Shown here: positions 9,072 through 18,134 of the stretch, in pieces | Layout: each line of letters opens with the position of its first letter | How positions within the stretch are numbered: the stretch's first letter is position 1 | NCBI RefSeq assembly: GCF_040359615.1 | Contig: NZ_CP132942.1 | Location: 4,092,001-4,156,000 of the forward strand | Direction: 5' to 3' | Origin: Tunturibacter psychrotolerans | GTDB lineage: Bacteria > Acidobacteriota > Terriglobia > Terriglobales > Acidobacteriaceae | DNA length: 64,000 nucleotides | Position numbers and translations under genes: made by a program | Notes under the pieces: model-generated | Told to the model about the DNA's origin: nothing | Seen by the model: the letters and a program-made list of their open reading frames with translations, nothing else | Databases searched by the model: none

Positions 9072-10649
9072 ATGATTCGAACCCGCGCACTCCTCCTGGC
9101 GGCACTTAGCCTCAGCCTTTTCAGCAGCACACCTCTCCACGCCCAAACAACAGCGCAGGTTCGCATCGACGCCCATGCCGAAACAACTCCCTTCCCCCAC
9201 TTCTGGGAACAGACCTTCGGTTCTGGCCGCGCCATCCTCTCTCTGCGCCAGAGCTACCGCGATGATCTCCGCACCGTCAAGAATGTAACCGACCTCCGCG
9301 CCGTCCGCTTCCACGGAATCTTTCTCGACGAAGTCGGCCTCTACGACCCAGACGCAACCACACAAAACCCCGGCCTCCCTCCCGAAAAAGTCCAAGGCGC
9401 CGGCATCTACAACTTCTCCTACATCGACCAGATCTACGATGGACTTCTCGCGAACGGTGTTCGTCCCTTCGTCGAACTCAGCTTCATGCCTCGCAAGATG
9501 GCAGCCGATCCGAACCAGACACAGTCGTTCTTCTACAAACCGGTCGTATCGCCACCCAAGGACTACGCTCTTTGGGATGCAATGATCGTAGCCTTCGCCC
9601 AGCACCTTATAGACCGCTACGGCATCGATGAAGTCGCAACCTGGAACTTTGAAGTATGGAACGAGCCGAACCTCGACTTCTGGGGTGGCCGTCCCAACAT
9701 GCCCACCTACTACGAACTCTACGATCACACGGCACTCGCGCTCAAAAAAGTAAACCAGCGAATTCGCGTCGGTGGCCCATCGACAGCTCAGGCCGGCTAC
9801 GTCGCAGACTTCCTCCAGCACTGCAAAGAACACACCATCCCGGTCGACTTCGCCTCCACCCACGTCTATGCGAACGACACAGCCAAAGACGTCTTTCACA
9901 CCGACGAACAAATCCCACGTGACGCCATGGTCTATCGCGCCGTAAAAAAAGTTCACGACGAGATCGCCGCGTCGCCTTATCCCAAAATGCCGCTAATCTT
10001 CAGTGAGTACAACGCCAGCTATTCGAACGAGCCCGACGTAACGGACACGACCTTCATGGGACCATGGCTGGCCAACAACATCCGCCAATGCGACGGCCTC
10101 ACAGAGTCGATGAGCTACTGGACATTCTCCGACGTCTTTGAAGAACAAGGAGTCGTGCGGACGCCATTCTACGGCGGCTTTGGCCTACTCGCGGCAGACA
10201 GTATTCCAAAGCCGTCACTCAACGCATTTGCAATGCTACATCGCCTCGGAGACCGCAGGATCAAGCTCGATAACGACGACGCCCTCGCCACTAAATCCAG
10301 CGACGGTGCAGTGGAAGTTGCACTCTGGAACTACGCGCCACCATTCGGCATCGGTGCCGCCTACACCCCACCCCCCGCAAACAAGGGACCGGACAAAACC
10401 TTCCAGGTAACCTTCACAGGCGTTCCGTCAAAAGCAACCGTCGAAGTCTTCCGAGTAGATGACGACCACGGAAACTCCGTAAAAGCATTTGATGCTATGG
10501 GCCGACCACGTGAAAGCCTCACACAGGATCAGATAAAAACATTAAGAGCCGCCGGTGCTATGGCACCTGCAGAAAAACTCCGGCTTTCCGACGGCCATCT
10601 GCAAATCACCGTGCCAGCACACGGCCTCGCTCTTCTCGTAGTCAAATAA
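9072..10649 (+). CDS. Secreted GH39-type glycoside hydrolase (beta-xylosidase-like)
   Basis: 525 residues from the ATG at 9072, chosen because AAGGGG lies 6 bases upstream and a signal peptide follows at once (RALLLAALSLSLFSSTPLHAQ). The clan GH-A TIM barrel is recognisable: FRVRFHGI-type strand RAVRFHGIFLDEVG, FVELSFMPRKM, and WNFEVWNEPNLDFWGG with the acid/base Glu198. IFSEYNASYS contains the probable nucleophile Glu312. A C-terminal beta domain ends VPAHGLALLVVK. GH39 enzymes release xylose from xylo-oligosaccharides, or iduronic acid or other sugars in some branches; the exact sugar is not provable here. A second, closely related gene follows directly, pointing to tandem duplication. Confidence 0.85.
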   Translation: MIRTRALLLAALSLSLFSSTPLHAQTTAQVRIDAHAETTPFPHFWEQTFGSGRAILSLRQSYRDDLRTVKNVTDLRAVRFHGIFLDEVGLYDPDATTQNPGLPPEKVQGAGIYNFSYIDQIYDGLLANGVRPFVELSFMPRKMAADPNQTQSFFYKPVVSPPKDYALWDAMIVAFAQHLIDRYGIDEVATWNFEVWNEPNLDFWGGRPNMPTYYELYDHTALALKKVNQRIRVGGPSTAQAGYVADFLQHCKEHTIPVDFASTHVYANDTAKDVFHTDEQIPRDAMVYRAVKKVHDEIAASPYPKMPLIFSEYNASYSNEPDVTDTTFMGPWLANNIRQCDGLTESMSYWTFSDVFEEQGVVRTPFYGGFGLLAADSIPKPSLNAFAMLHRLGDRRIKLDNDDALATKSSDGAVEVALWNYAPPFGIGAAYTPPPANKGPDKTFQVTFTGVPSKATVEVFRVDDDHGNSVKAFDAMGRPRESLTQDQIKTLRAAGAMAPAEKLRLSDGHLQITVPAHGLALLVVK

Positions 10650-10782
10650 AACGCCGCCTCCAAACGAAGGCCGACAAGGCGCTAACCATTTCAGTGAACC
10701 CGTGCCGGCCATCCTTCCTCAACCCAAGCCTTTCGATACAAAATTCACCCTGGCCCTCCCCGCTGTTCAGAACGAGGTCACA

Positions 10783-12306
10783 ATGACTAGCCGCCGAAGC
10801 CGATTTCTTTTGCTATCTCTGATTCTCTTCTGTATTACCTGCCCATCCTTCTCTCAATCTCAGCCAGCCACCAGCGAAGTCGTCACCATCGACGCCCACG
10901 CAGCCACAACTCCGTTCCCGCACTTCTGGGAGCAGATGTTCGGCTCCGGACGCGCCATCCTCACGCTGCGCGAAGCCTATCGTGAAGACCTGCGCGCCGT
11001 AAAAAAAGTAGCCGACTTCCGCTACGTTCGTTTCCACGCAATCCTGCACGACGAGGTCGGCGTCTACAACGAGGATGAGCACGGCAACCCCGTCTACAAC
11101 TTCGCCTACGTCGATTCCATCTACGACGGCCTGCTCAAAAACGGCGTCCGCCCCTTCGTCGAAATCAGCTTCATGCCCAAGAAGCTGGCCTTCAACCCCG
11201 ACGCGCTTCACCCATTCTGGTACAAACAGAACGTCTCGCCACCAAAGAGCATGGAGCGATGGGACGACCTCATCCAACACTTCGCTCAACACCTGGTTGA
11301 CCGCTACGGCATCGACGAAGTCGCCCAGTGGTACTTCGAAGTATGGAATGAACCCAACATCGACTTCTGGAATGGCATCCCTCGACAGGAGTCCTACTTC
11401 GATCTCTACGATCACACCGCACGCGCGCTCAAATCCGTCAGCCCTCGACTCAGAGTCGGCGGCCCATCAACAGCCGCCGCCCAGTGGGTCCCGGAGTTCC
11501 TCCAGCACACCGCCGAAAACCACGTCCCGGTCGACTTCGTCTCAACCCATGGCTACGCCGACGACACAGTCCACAACATGTTCGGCACTAACGAAGACAT
11601 CGCCATGGACGACCGCGTAGGCCGAGCAGTCGCAAAAGTCCGCGACGAAATCAACCACTCCCCCATGCGTCATCTCCCACTCTTCTGGACCGAGTGGAAC
11701 GTTCCCGGCATGATGGAAGCACGCGACACCATCTACGTCGGCCCGGCGCTGGCCAATACCGTACGTGAGTGCGACGGCAACGTAAACATGCTCTCCTTCT
11801 GGACCTTCTCCGACGTCTTCGAAGAAGGCGGTCCCACCAGCACTCCTTTCCGCGGAGACTTCGGTCTCCGCGCCTTCGATGGCATCAACAAACCCAGCTA
11901 CTACGCCTACGGCCTACTACACCAACTTGGCGATCAACGCCTTGCCAACTCCTCCAACAATGTCCTCGTCACCAGAATGGCCAACGCAAACCTCGCTATC
12001 GCCGCCTGGAATCTGGTAGATCCCGATAAGCACGGAGCATCTCATGAACTAGACCTTCACCTGACCGGTGTCCCACAAGACGCGAAGGTAGAGATTCAAC
12101 GAGTCGACGACACCCACGGAAATGTACTGCCACAATGGGCCTCCATGGGCAAGCCCAAAAACCCGACTCCCGCACAGGCCGAGCAACTAAATCGGGAGAC
12201 TGCACTCCCCGCTCCAGACCAGACCGCGCTTCGCAACGGAACACTCCACATTAATCTCACTCAGAATGCCCTGGTCCTGATCCAGATCGAAAACTCAAAG
12301 CATTGA
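10783..12306 (+). CDS. Secreted GH39-type glycoside hydrolase (second tandem copy)
   Basis: 507 residues from the ATG at 10783. This start places a signal peptide first (RFLLLSLILFCITCPSFSQ) with GAGGT a few bases upstream. It is clearly homologous to the preceding hydrolase along its length: both share TTPFPHFWEQ, GSGRAIL, DRYGIDEVA and FEVWNEPN. The acid/base is Glu190 in WNEPN and the likely nucleophile is Glu304 in FWTEWN. The nucleophile loop differs (TEWN versus SEYN) and the first copy has an extra 12-residue loop after its DEVGLYD motif. The copies have diverged well beyond recent duplication, so they may prefer different linkages or substituents. Confidence 0.85.
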   Translation: MTSRRSRFLLLSLILFCITCPSFSQSQPATSEVVTIDAHAATTPFPHFWEQMFGSGRAILTLREAYREDLRAVKKVADFRYVRFHAILHDEVGVYNEDEHGNPVYNFAYVDSIYDGLLKNGVRPFVEISFMPKKLAFNPDALHPFWYKQNVSPPKSMERWDDLIQHFAQHLVDRYGIDEVAQWYFEVWNEPNIDFWNGIPRQESYFDLYDHTARALKSVSPRLRVGGPSTAAAQWVPEFLQHTAENHVPVDFVSTHGYADDTVHNMFGTNEDIAMDDRVGRAVAKVRDEINHSPMRHLPLFWTEWNVPGMMEARDTIYVGPALANTVRECDGNVNMLSFWTFSDVFEEGGPTSTPFRGDFGLRAFDGINKPSYYAYGLLHQLGDQRLANSSNNVLVTRMANANLAIAAWNLVDPDKHGASHELDLHLTGVPQDAKVEIQRVDDTHGNVLPQWASMGKPKNPTPAQAEQLNRETALPAPDQTALRNGTLHINLTQNALVLIQIENSKH

Positions 12307-12491
12307 AAAGCTGAGAGGTTTGGAATTTGTCGATAAGAAGTAAAAAGTTTCTGATGACAGAAGAATCAACCCAAATTTATGCATCATAAAGCAGAACAGC
12401 AAAGAAGTAGTCAGGTTATGGCAGAATCGCTTCTCTACTGCTAACCCTATTTCAAAGGATCAAGGTAGAATCGCAGCAGACGAGAGGGTTC

Positions 12492-12896
12492 TTGAAACTA
12501 ACACCCATCACGAACGGGCCCGTTGAAAGAACATACTCCCCTGCGTCTCAAACCTGCGTTCTGCTAGGTCGAGTCCTCATATTTCTCACTGCAATTCTTG
12601 TTGCCGTTATGCCTATAACGGAGTACCTCTGGAGCTTTGACAAGTTTCTCCGCGGGGGACAGGACTGCGAGTTCGGCCTTCTGGCTCTTGCCGCGATCTT
12701 CTGTCTCATCCTCCTGCTCTCACATCAGCGCAGAGAAGTTCTTAGCCTTCTGCTCTCGCTTCGACACGCGCTGTCTTCCCTCTTTAAACCAGTCGAGCCA
12801 GCCTCGACATTAGTGTCCCATTTGATCGCGGCGATGCGATCCTGTCTGCTTCCTGAAACCTCTCTTCTCATCGCCAACCTCCCCCTCCAAATCTGA
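12492..12896 (+). CDS. Small two-helix membrane protein, unknown function
   Basis: 134 residues from a TTG start, with GAGAGGG very close upstream (12482-12488), so the exact start is uncertain. Two hydrophobic helices are visible (GRVLIFLTAILVAVMPITEY and FGLLALAAIFCLILLLS), followed by a basic segment and an amphipathic tail. I do not recognise a family. It lies 90 bases before a radical SAM gene on the same strand, an arrangement that may be an operon. Confidence 0.55.
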   Translation: MKLTPITNGPVERTYSPASQTCVLLGRVLIFLTAILVAVMPITEYLWSFDKFLRGGQDCEFGLLALAAIFCLILLLSHQRREVLSLLLSLRHALSSLFKPVEPASTLVSHLIAAMRSCLLPETSLLIANLPLQI

Positions 12897-12985
12897 TAAG
12901 TCTTCGTGCGCTCGTCTCTTTTTTGAGTCACTACGGCTCTTATCGAAACTGACCTACTCCCCGTTCAGTCGATCATGGAGAAGCA

Positions 12986-14011
12986 ATGAAGAAATCGGAA
13001 GTCATCCAAGCATGGGCCAGAATTCTCGTCGGTCGGGCCCCGTCATTGTCCATAGAAATTACCAAAGAATGCCCTTTGCGCTGCCCCGGTTGTTACGCTT
13101 TCGACGCCGCGCACCTCAACGGAGGTACCCGGCTACGCGACCTCTCTGACTTTAAGGGAGACCAGCTCGTCCAGCGTGTACTTGATCTCCTGGACAAAGA
13201 AAAGCCCTTGCACGTCTCGCTCGTCGGCGGCGACCCGCTGGTCCGCTATCGAGAGCTCGAACTCCTCCTGCCGCAGATCGAAGCCCGAGGCATCCACACC
13301 CAGATCGTCACCAGCGCCTTCCGCGTCATCCCTCCCGAATGGAAGCGATTCCGAAAGCTCAACATCGTCGTATCCATCGATGGTCTTCAACCAGAGCACG
13401 ACGAACGCCGCAAACCCGCCACCTACGAGCGCATCCTCAAAAATATCCAGGACACCAGAATCACCGTCCACTGCACCGTCACCGCGCAGATCGCCGATCG
13501 CCACGGATACCTCGACCAGTTCCTCCAGTTTTGGAGCAGCCAGCCCGCCGTGGTGAAGGTCTGGTTTAGCTTATTCACTCCGCAGCGGGGTGCCACCGAT
13601 CCCGAAATTCTCAGCCCAGCACAACGAGCCGCAACCATCGTCGAATTGCACAAGCTTCGAAAGAAGTATCCGGTCCTCGATATGCCGGAAATTGTAATAA
13701 ATGAAATCTCCTCTCCACCAAAGAGCCCTGAAGAGTGTATCTTCGCTCGAACAACTATGACCGTCTCTGCGGATCTCTCAACCAAGATCACACCCTGCCA
13801 GTTTGGCGGCAACCCAGACTGCGAACAGTGTGGCTGCATCGCCTCCATGGGACTGGCTGCGGTCGGCCACCACCGCGTTATTGGCTCGCTCACCGCCGGT
13901 CACATCTTCCTGGCCTCCGCCAAAATCGGCAGAGCCTGGAAAAATCTGCAGACTCCCGCGCCTTCCATTCCGATCATCCAAATAAAACCATCTCCATTCG
14001 AAATCCTGTGA
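12986..14011 (+). CDS. Radical SAM protein with C-terminal cysteine cluster
   Basis: 341 residues. The radical SAM motif ECPLRCPGCYAF carries Cys29, Cys33 and Cys36, the ligands of the SAM-binding 4Fe-4S cluster. VSLVGGDPLVRY is the GGE-like SAM contact (here GGD), and VVSIDGLQPEHDERR is the next strand. The C-terminal CQFGGNPDCEQCGC is a SPASM-like cluster that could bind an auxiliary Fe-S centre. Substrate unknown. It is followed after 7 bases by a class II aldolase-like gene, so the two are almost certainly co-transcribed. No small cysteine-rich or glycine-rich peptide gene is apparent nearby that would mark a RiPP system. Confidence 0.85.
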   Translation: MKKSEVIQAWARILVGRAPSLSIEITKECPLRCPGCYAFDAAHLNGGTRLRDLSDFKGDQLVQRVLDLLDKEKPLHVSLVGGDPLVRYRELELLLPQIEARGIHTQIVTSAFRVIPPEWKRFRKLNIVVSIDGLQPEHDERRKPATYERILKNIQDTRITVHCTVTAQIADRHGYLDQFLQFWSSQPAVVKVWFSLFTPQRGATDPEILSPAQRAATIVELHKLRKKYPVLDMPEIVINEISSPPKSPEECIFARTTMTVSADLSTKITPCQFGGNPDCEQCGCIASMGLAAVGHHRVIGSLTAGHIFLASAKIGRAWKNLQTPAPSIPIIQIKPSPFEIL

Positions 14012-14018
14012 GGAAAAC

Positions 14019-14741
14019 ATGCACTTTGAAAACCGTAATGGGATTACACTTCATGGCAACGAAAGAGGAACGATGATCGAAGAATGTATCGGCCGACCAG
14101 AAGTTGAACTAAGGCGTGAACTCGTCCAGTTCGGAAGATGGCTCTCTCGACTCGGCTTTATGCCCGGGACCTCGGGAAACCTCTCTGTCCGGCTCGATCA
14201 GGAGCGCCTGCTGGTCACGCCCACCGGCATGAGCAAGTACCTCATGCGCGCGGCCGACATGGTCATCGTTGACCTTGAGGGGAGGCAGCTCGCAGGTTCA
14301 AGAAAGGTCACCAGCGAACTCAGCATGCACCTCGCCGTCTACCAGATGAGAGCCGACGTGGAGGCCGTCGTCCACTCCCATCCTCCTATCGCGACCGCCT
14401 TCGCCTGTGCCGGCCGCGCCCTCGACGAGATGCTATGCCAGGAAGCCGTCATGACCCTCGGCTCGGTCCCCCTGGCCCAGTACGCCACCACCGGAACCGA
14501 CGAGGTCGCAGCCAGCCTAAGGCCCTTCATCCCCCATCACACCGCCATCCTCATGGCCAATCACGGCGCAGTAGCCTATGGTCCCACCCTTCTCGACGCC
14601 TTCCTCAAGATGGAGACCGTCGAACACCTCGCCCACATACGCCTCGTCGCTCACCAACTGGGCTCCTCGCAAACCCTCAACGATACCCAACTCGAAGATC
14701 TCTTTCGAGCAAAACAAAAGTACATTCGCAACGCAACCTAG
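14019..14741 (+). CDS. Class II aldolase/adducin family protein
   Basis: 240 residues from 14019, or 222 from an in-frame ATG at 14073 that also has a good AAAGAGGA site; the core domain begins after the second ATG. The zinc-dependent class II aldolase fold is seen in GFMPGTSGNLSVR, the substrate-phosphate region SKYL, VVHSHPPIATAF with two metal-binding His, and LMANHGAVAYG with the third. Family members are fuculose- or ribulose-phosphate aldolases/epimerases or methylthioribulose-phosphate dehydratase (MtnB). mtnA lies only about 2.2 kb away, so an MtnB-like role in methionine salvage is possible but unproven. It is coupled to the upstream radical SAM gene. Confidence 0.82.
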   Translation: MHFENRNGITLHGNERGTMIEECIGRPEVELRRELVQFGRWLSRLGFMPGTSGNLSVRLDQERLLVTPTGMSKYLMRAADMVIVDLEGRQLAGSRKVTSELSMHLAVYQMRADVEAVVHSHPPIATAFACAGRALDEMLCQEAVMTLGSVPLAQYATTGTDEVAASLRPFIPHHTAILMANHGAVAYGPTLLDAFLKMETVEHLAHIRLVAHQLGSSQTLNDTQLEDLFRAKQKYIRNAT

Positions 14742-14760
14742 CAACCAAATCCCATCAAGG

Positions 14761-14775
14761 CGAAAGCAACTTTCG
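14761..14775. terminator. Small hairpin between convergent genes
   Basis: CGAAAG-CAA-CTTTCG forms a 6-bp stem in the 42-base gap between the converging aldolase-like and RNB genes. It is short and lacks a T tract, so it is a weak candidate. Confidence 0.3.
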
Positions 14776-14783
14776 GTCCAGAC

Positions 14784-16244
14784 TCACCCATGCGCAAAGT
14801 CGATAAACGCATGTTGCGGGTCGGTATGCAGCAGCGTCACCTCGACCGTATCCCCCACATCTAGCCCCTGCTCTCCCCGCACCACCTTCCCCTCCACCGG
14901 CGGATCGAACACCCGCACATAGGTCCCCTTATCATTCGCCCCGGTGATCACGCCATGGAAGCTCTTCCCCACGCTCCCCGCCAGCGCCACCGCGGCCACT
15001 CGCTTCAACATCGCCCGCTCCACCTTGCGCGCAGCAGATTCTCGTTCGTTGCAATGCTTCGCAATCGTCTCAAGCTCCTCGTCACTATAGGGAGCAGCCT
15101 CCCCACTCAACATCGCCTTCACCACCCGTTGCGTCACTAAATCAACAAACCGCCGGTTCGGCGCCGTCGAGTGCGAATAATCCTGCGCCGCCAGTCCGAA
15201 GTGTCCCTGCTGCTCTTCCTCATCGCCCCGAGCCAGCACATACTCGCCCGGCCCCATCAGCTTAATAATGGCCAGCGACAGGTCCGGATAATGCACCGCA
15301 TCCACCTGACGCTGCGCCTGCAAAAACGCATTCAGCGCACCAGAGTCAGGCTGAGCCGGCAGCACAGTCCCATACCGCCCGACCAACTCCACAATCCGTG
15401 CCCATCGCTCCGGCGACTTCACCACCCTGCGAATTGACGACCGCTTCGCCGCCCGCAGCGTCCGGGCCATTGTCTCATTCGCAGCAATCATCAACTCTTC
15501 AATCAAATCGCTCGCCCGGTTATGAAACGCCGTACCGATCGACTGCACCTTCCCATCCACCACCACCGGATCAGCCTCCACACGGTTGAACTCCAGCGCC
15601 CCCATCTTCACCCGCTGCGCCCGCAGCTTCACCGCCGCCTCATCCTGCAGTCGCAGCTGCCCCTGCAACTCCGTAGAAGCAGCCACCTTCGCATCCGGCC
15701 CCGCCTTCCCTTCCAGCCATGGCCCCACATGGCTGTACGCAAGCTGTGCCCTGTTCCGCACCTCTGCCTTGTAGATGCTCGTTGCCTGCACCTTTCCCTC
15801 AACATCAACCACAAACTCAACCACCATCGCCGCCCGGTCTTCCTCTTCATTCAACGAAGTCAAATCCGTCGAAAGCTCCGTCGGCAGCATCGAAAAGTTT
15901 CTCACTGCTGTGTACACCGTCTGCGTCTGGTCCGCAGCATGCCGATCGAGCGGAGTATCCTTCCCCACCGATCCCGACACATCCGCGACTCCCACCCTCA
16001 CGCGTACGCCATCGCCCACACTCTCAGCCACTTCGATCTGATCCAGATCCCGCGATGTATCGTTATCGATCGAAGACCACAGCAACCCGCGCAGATCACG
16101 TACCTCCGCATCAGGCTTCGCTCCCTCAGCCGCGCGAATCGCCGCCACCTGCGCCTCGCTGCCGTCAGGAAACTCCGTATGAAAGCCTTCGCGAACCATC
16201 TCAGCAGCGGCGGCAGCAACCAGGTCAAAAGTAAGGGTAGACAT
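14784..16244 (-). CDS. RNB-domain exoribonuclease (RNase II/R-like)
   Basis: 486 residues if started at the ATG at 16244; a GTG six codons upstream is an alternative. The RNB active site is SIDNDTSRDLDQ: three of the four usual aspartates are kept and the last is Gln, a variant common in shorter bacterial RNB proteins. The conserved stretches TAVRNFSMLPTELSTDLTSL and AAQDYSHSTAPNRRFVDLVT, including the invariant Arg of the catalytic core, follow. A short C-terminal S1-like tail is present (HGVITGANDKGTYVRVFDPP). It would degrade RNA 3' to 5' processively in the cytoplasm. There is no N-terminal cold-shock pair, so it is shorter than RNase R. A small membrane protein gene ends 32 bases upstream, so the two are likely one operon. 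Confidence 0.88.
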   Translation of the reverse strand: MSTLTFDLVAAAAAEMVREGFHTEFPDGSEAQVAAIRAAEGAKPDAEVRDLRGLLWSSIDNDTSRDLDQIEVAESVGDGVRVRVGVADVSGSVGKDTPLDRHAADQTQTVYTAVRNFSMLPTELSTDLTSLNEEEDRAAMVVEFVVDVEGKVQATSIYKAEVRNRAQLAYSHVGPWLEGKAGPDAKVAASTELQGQLRLQDEAAVKLRAQRVKMGALEFNRVEADPVVVDGKVQSIGTAFHNRASDLIEELMIAANETMARTLRAAKRSSIRRVVKSPERWARIVELVGRYGTVLPAQPDSGALNAFLQAQRQVDAVHYPDLSLAIIKLMGPGEYVLARGDEEEQQGHFGLAAQDYSHSTAPNRRFVDLVTQRVVKAMLSGEAAPYSDEELETIAKHCNERESAARKVERAMLKRVAAVALAGSVGKSFHGVITGANDKGTYVRVFDPPVEGKVVRGEQGLDVGDTVEVTLLHTDPQHAFIDFAHG

Positions 16245-16276
16245 GCAAGGGAAGCCTACCACGCGACTAATAACTC

Positions 16277-16612
16277 TTATTTCTCCGTGTCTTCAAACGC
16301 ATAACGCCCGAGCGCAAAAGGCTTCGAAACCGACGGCTTGCTATCCAGCGGATACGACGGATAAGGATCCACAGTCCCAGTCGGAAAGCCCCAGATCTTC
16401 CCACTCCGCAGATCGACGACGACCTTCCCGTAGACCTGCCCCGTACCATCCGGATACCGCAGATTCTGCACCCCCGGCTCAATGTAGAACGCATGAGCCG
16501 GGGACGAGTCAGCCGCAACGGGTGCAGGCGACACATACGGTCTCGCAGCAATCACAATCAACGCTATCGCAATCACGCCCAGAAGAGCATTGGTCAGCGC
16601 ATCTTTCTTCAC
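16277..16612 (-). CDS. Small single-pass membrane protein, unknown function
   Basis: 111 residues from a GTG at 16612, chosen because GCGGAGG lies 6-7 bases upstream and the protein then begins KKDALTNALLGVIAIALIVIA, a basic residue pair plus one transmembrane helix. The rest is probably extracytoplasmic, contains VYGKVVVDLRSGKIWGFPT and ends in a hydrophilic tail. I recognise it only as a conserved-looking hypothetical protein. It lies immediately upstream of the RNB ribonuclease gene on the same strand. Confidence 0.65.
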   Translation of the reverse strand: MKKDALTNALLGVIAIALIVIAARPYVSPAPVAADSSPAHAFYIEPGVQNLRYPDGTGQVYGKVVVDLRSGKIWGFPTGTVDPYPSYPLDSKPSVSKPFALGRYAFEDTEK

Positions 16613-16749
16613 AAATACCTCCGCAACAATCACAAATCCGATCGAATCCCTATTCCCATTCTGGACGAGAACCGGCGCAAAAAGCCTCAAATTGCGAGAA
16701 ACAATTTCACGCGCCTAATAATCGAGACGACGTCGCCGATAGAGCCCTC

Positions 16750-16968
16750 ATGTTCTCAAAACCGATGTTCGCCGACGGAAGATCCTGCCCCCACTGCAAC
16801 ACGGAATCCCTCCACCGCTCACACCGTCGCGGCATTAGGGATCGGTTCTTCAATCTCCTCGCCCTGCGCCCCGTTCGCTGCACTTGCTGCTGCCAGCGCT
16901 TCTATGCCCCACGAGCTGCCCACGGCCCACACATCCGCCCCATTGCAGACCCAAGTCGTCTAAACTAG
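16750..16968 (+). CDS. Tiny zinc-ribbon protein
   Basis: 72 residues. CPHC near residue 13 and CTCC near residue 44 form two paired cysteine knuckles separated by a basic linker ([13 protein letters not shown]), followed by QRFYAPRA, which suggests a single treble-clef or zinc-ribbon fold. It ends 7 bases before mtnA on the same strand. Function unknown; nucleic-acid or protein binding is a guess from the fold. It is divergent from the small membrane protein gene, with 137 bases between the two starts. Confidence 0.6.
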   Translation: MFSKPMFADGRSCPHCNTESLHRSHRRGIRDRFFNLLALRPVRCTCCCQRFYAPRAAHGPHIRPIADPSRLN

Positions 16969-16975
16969 AAGGGAC

Positions 16976-18043
16976 ATGATTCCCACACTCGAATGGCTCC
17001 CTACCGGCGTTAACTTCCTCGACCAGACCAAACTCCCCCTCGAGGAGACCTACGTCCTCGCCACCGACTACAAACAGGTCGCAACCGTCATCCGCGACAT
17101 GATCGTCCGCGGAGCCCCCGCCATCGGCGTCTCGGCCGCCATGGGCATGGCCATCGGCATCGACCGCAGCACCGCGACCACCCTCCCTGTCCTCACCGAA
17201 GAGGTCGCCCTCATCGCAAAGACCCTCGCTGAGACCCGCCCCACCGCCGTCAACCTCTTCTGGGGCATCGAAGAGATCCGCAGTCTCTACGTCGAGCTCG
17301 TCGCCAAAGATACCACCATCCCAGAGATCAAAGCCTCCGTCGTCGCCAAGGCACGCCGCATGTACGACGAAGACATCGCCGCCTGCAAGCAGATGGGCGC
17401 CCACGGCGCATCGCTCCTCCCCAAAGAAGGCACCGTCCTCACCCATTGCAACGCCGGCGCCCTCGCCACGTGCGGCTATGGCTCAGCCCTCGGCGTCATT
17501 CGTGCCGCCATCGAGCGCGGCCACAAGATCGACGTCTTCGCCGACGAAACCCGTCCCTTCCTCCAGGGTGCCCGCCTCACCGCCTGGGAGCTCATGAAGG
17601 ACAATATCCCCACCACCGTACTCTGCGACAACATGGCCGCCTCCCTCATGCGACAGGGCCGCATCCAGGCCGTCATCGTCGGAGCCGACCGCATCGCCGC
17701 CAACGGCGACGTCGCCAACAAGATCGGCACCTACGGCGTAGCCATCCTCGCCAAAGAACACAACATCCCCTTCTACGTCGCCGCCCCCTGGTCCACCCTC
17801 GACCTCGCCACTGCACACGGCGATCTCATCCCCATCGAACAGCGCGCAGCTACTGAGGTCACTCACTCCAACGGCAAGCAGATGACCCCGCACGGAGTAG
17901 CCATAGAAAACCCCGCCTTCGACGTCACCCCGGCCAAGTACGTCACCGCCATCATCACCGAGCGTGGCGTCCTCACCGCTCCCTACAACCAATCCATCAA
18001 GGCCATGGCCACCCAGACCGAGTCCGAGCTCACAACGGTCTAG
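16976..18043 (+). CDS. mtnA: S-methyl-5-thioribose-1-phosphate isomerase
   Basis: 355 residues, the normal length. It converts 5-methylthioribose 1-phosphate to 5-methylthioribulose 1-phosphate in the methionine salvage pathway. Family signatures are [13 protein letters not shown] near the N-terminus, [14 protein letters not shown] with catalytic Cys166, [19 protein letters not shown], and [20 protein letters not shown] with catalytic Asp238. The close paralogues (eIF2B-like and ribose-1,5-bisphosphate isomerases) lack this full set. AGAAGGGA precedes the ATG. No mtnB/C/D genes are identified with certainty in the window, although a class II aldolase-like gene at 14019 is a possible relative. 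Confidence 0.95.
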   Translation: MIPTLEWLPTGVNFLDQTKLPLEETYVLATDYKQVATVIRDMIVRGAPAIGVSAAMGMAIGIDRSTATTLPVLTEEVALIAKTLAETRPTAVNLFWGIEEIRSLYVELVAKDTTIPEIKASVVAKARRMYDEDIAACKQMGAHGASLLPKEGTVLTHCNAGALATCGYGSALGVIRAAIERGHKIDVFADETRPFLQGARLTAWELMKDNIPTTVLCDNMAASLMRQGRIQAVIVGADRIAANGDVANKIGTYGVAILAKEHNIPFYVAAPWSTLDLATAHGDLIPIEQRAATEVTHSNGKQMTPHGVAIENPAFDVTPAKYVTAIITERGVLTAPYNQSIKAMATQTESELTTV

Positions 18044-18134
18044 CCGCCTTTCCTCCTTCAACTTAGCCGACAGATCTTTTCTGGCAAGTCTCATCCGGTT
18101 GTGTTCAACTAAGTTGGCACAACCGGAGGGCCCC

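Noticed and set aside
9039..9956. 305-codon minus-strand frame opposite the first GH39 gene
   Set aside because: The composition is typical of an antisense shadow (Val/Glu/Asp-rich) and the plus strand encodes a clear GH39 enzyme with signal peptide and catalytic residues.
15522..16304. Long plus-strand open frame opposite the RNB ribonuclease
   Set aside because: It is rich in His, Arg, Leu and Pro, shows no family motif and mirrors a well-supported RNB gene; long antisense frames are expected with this codon bias.
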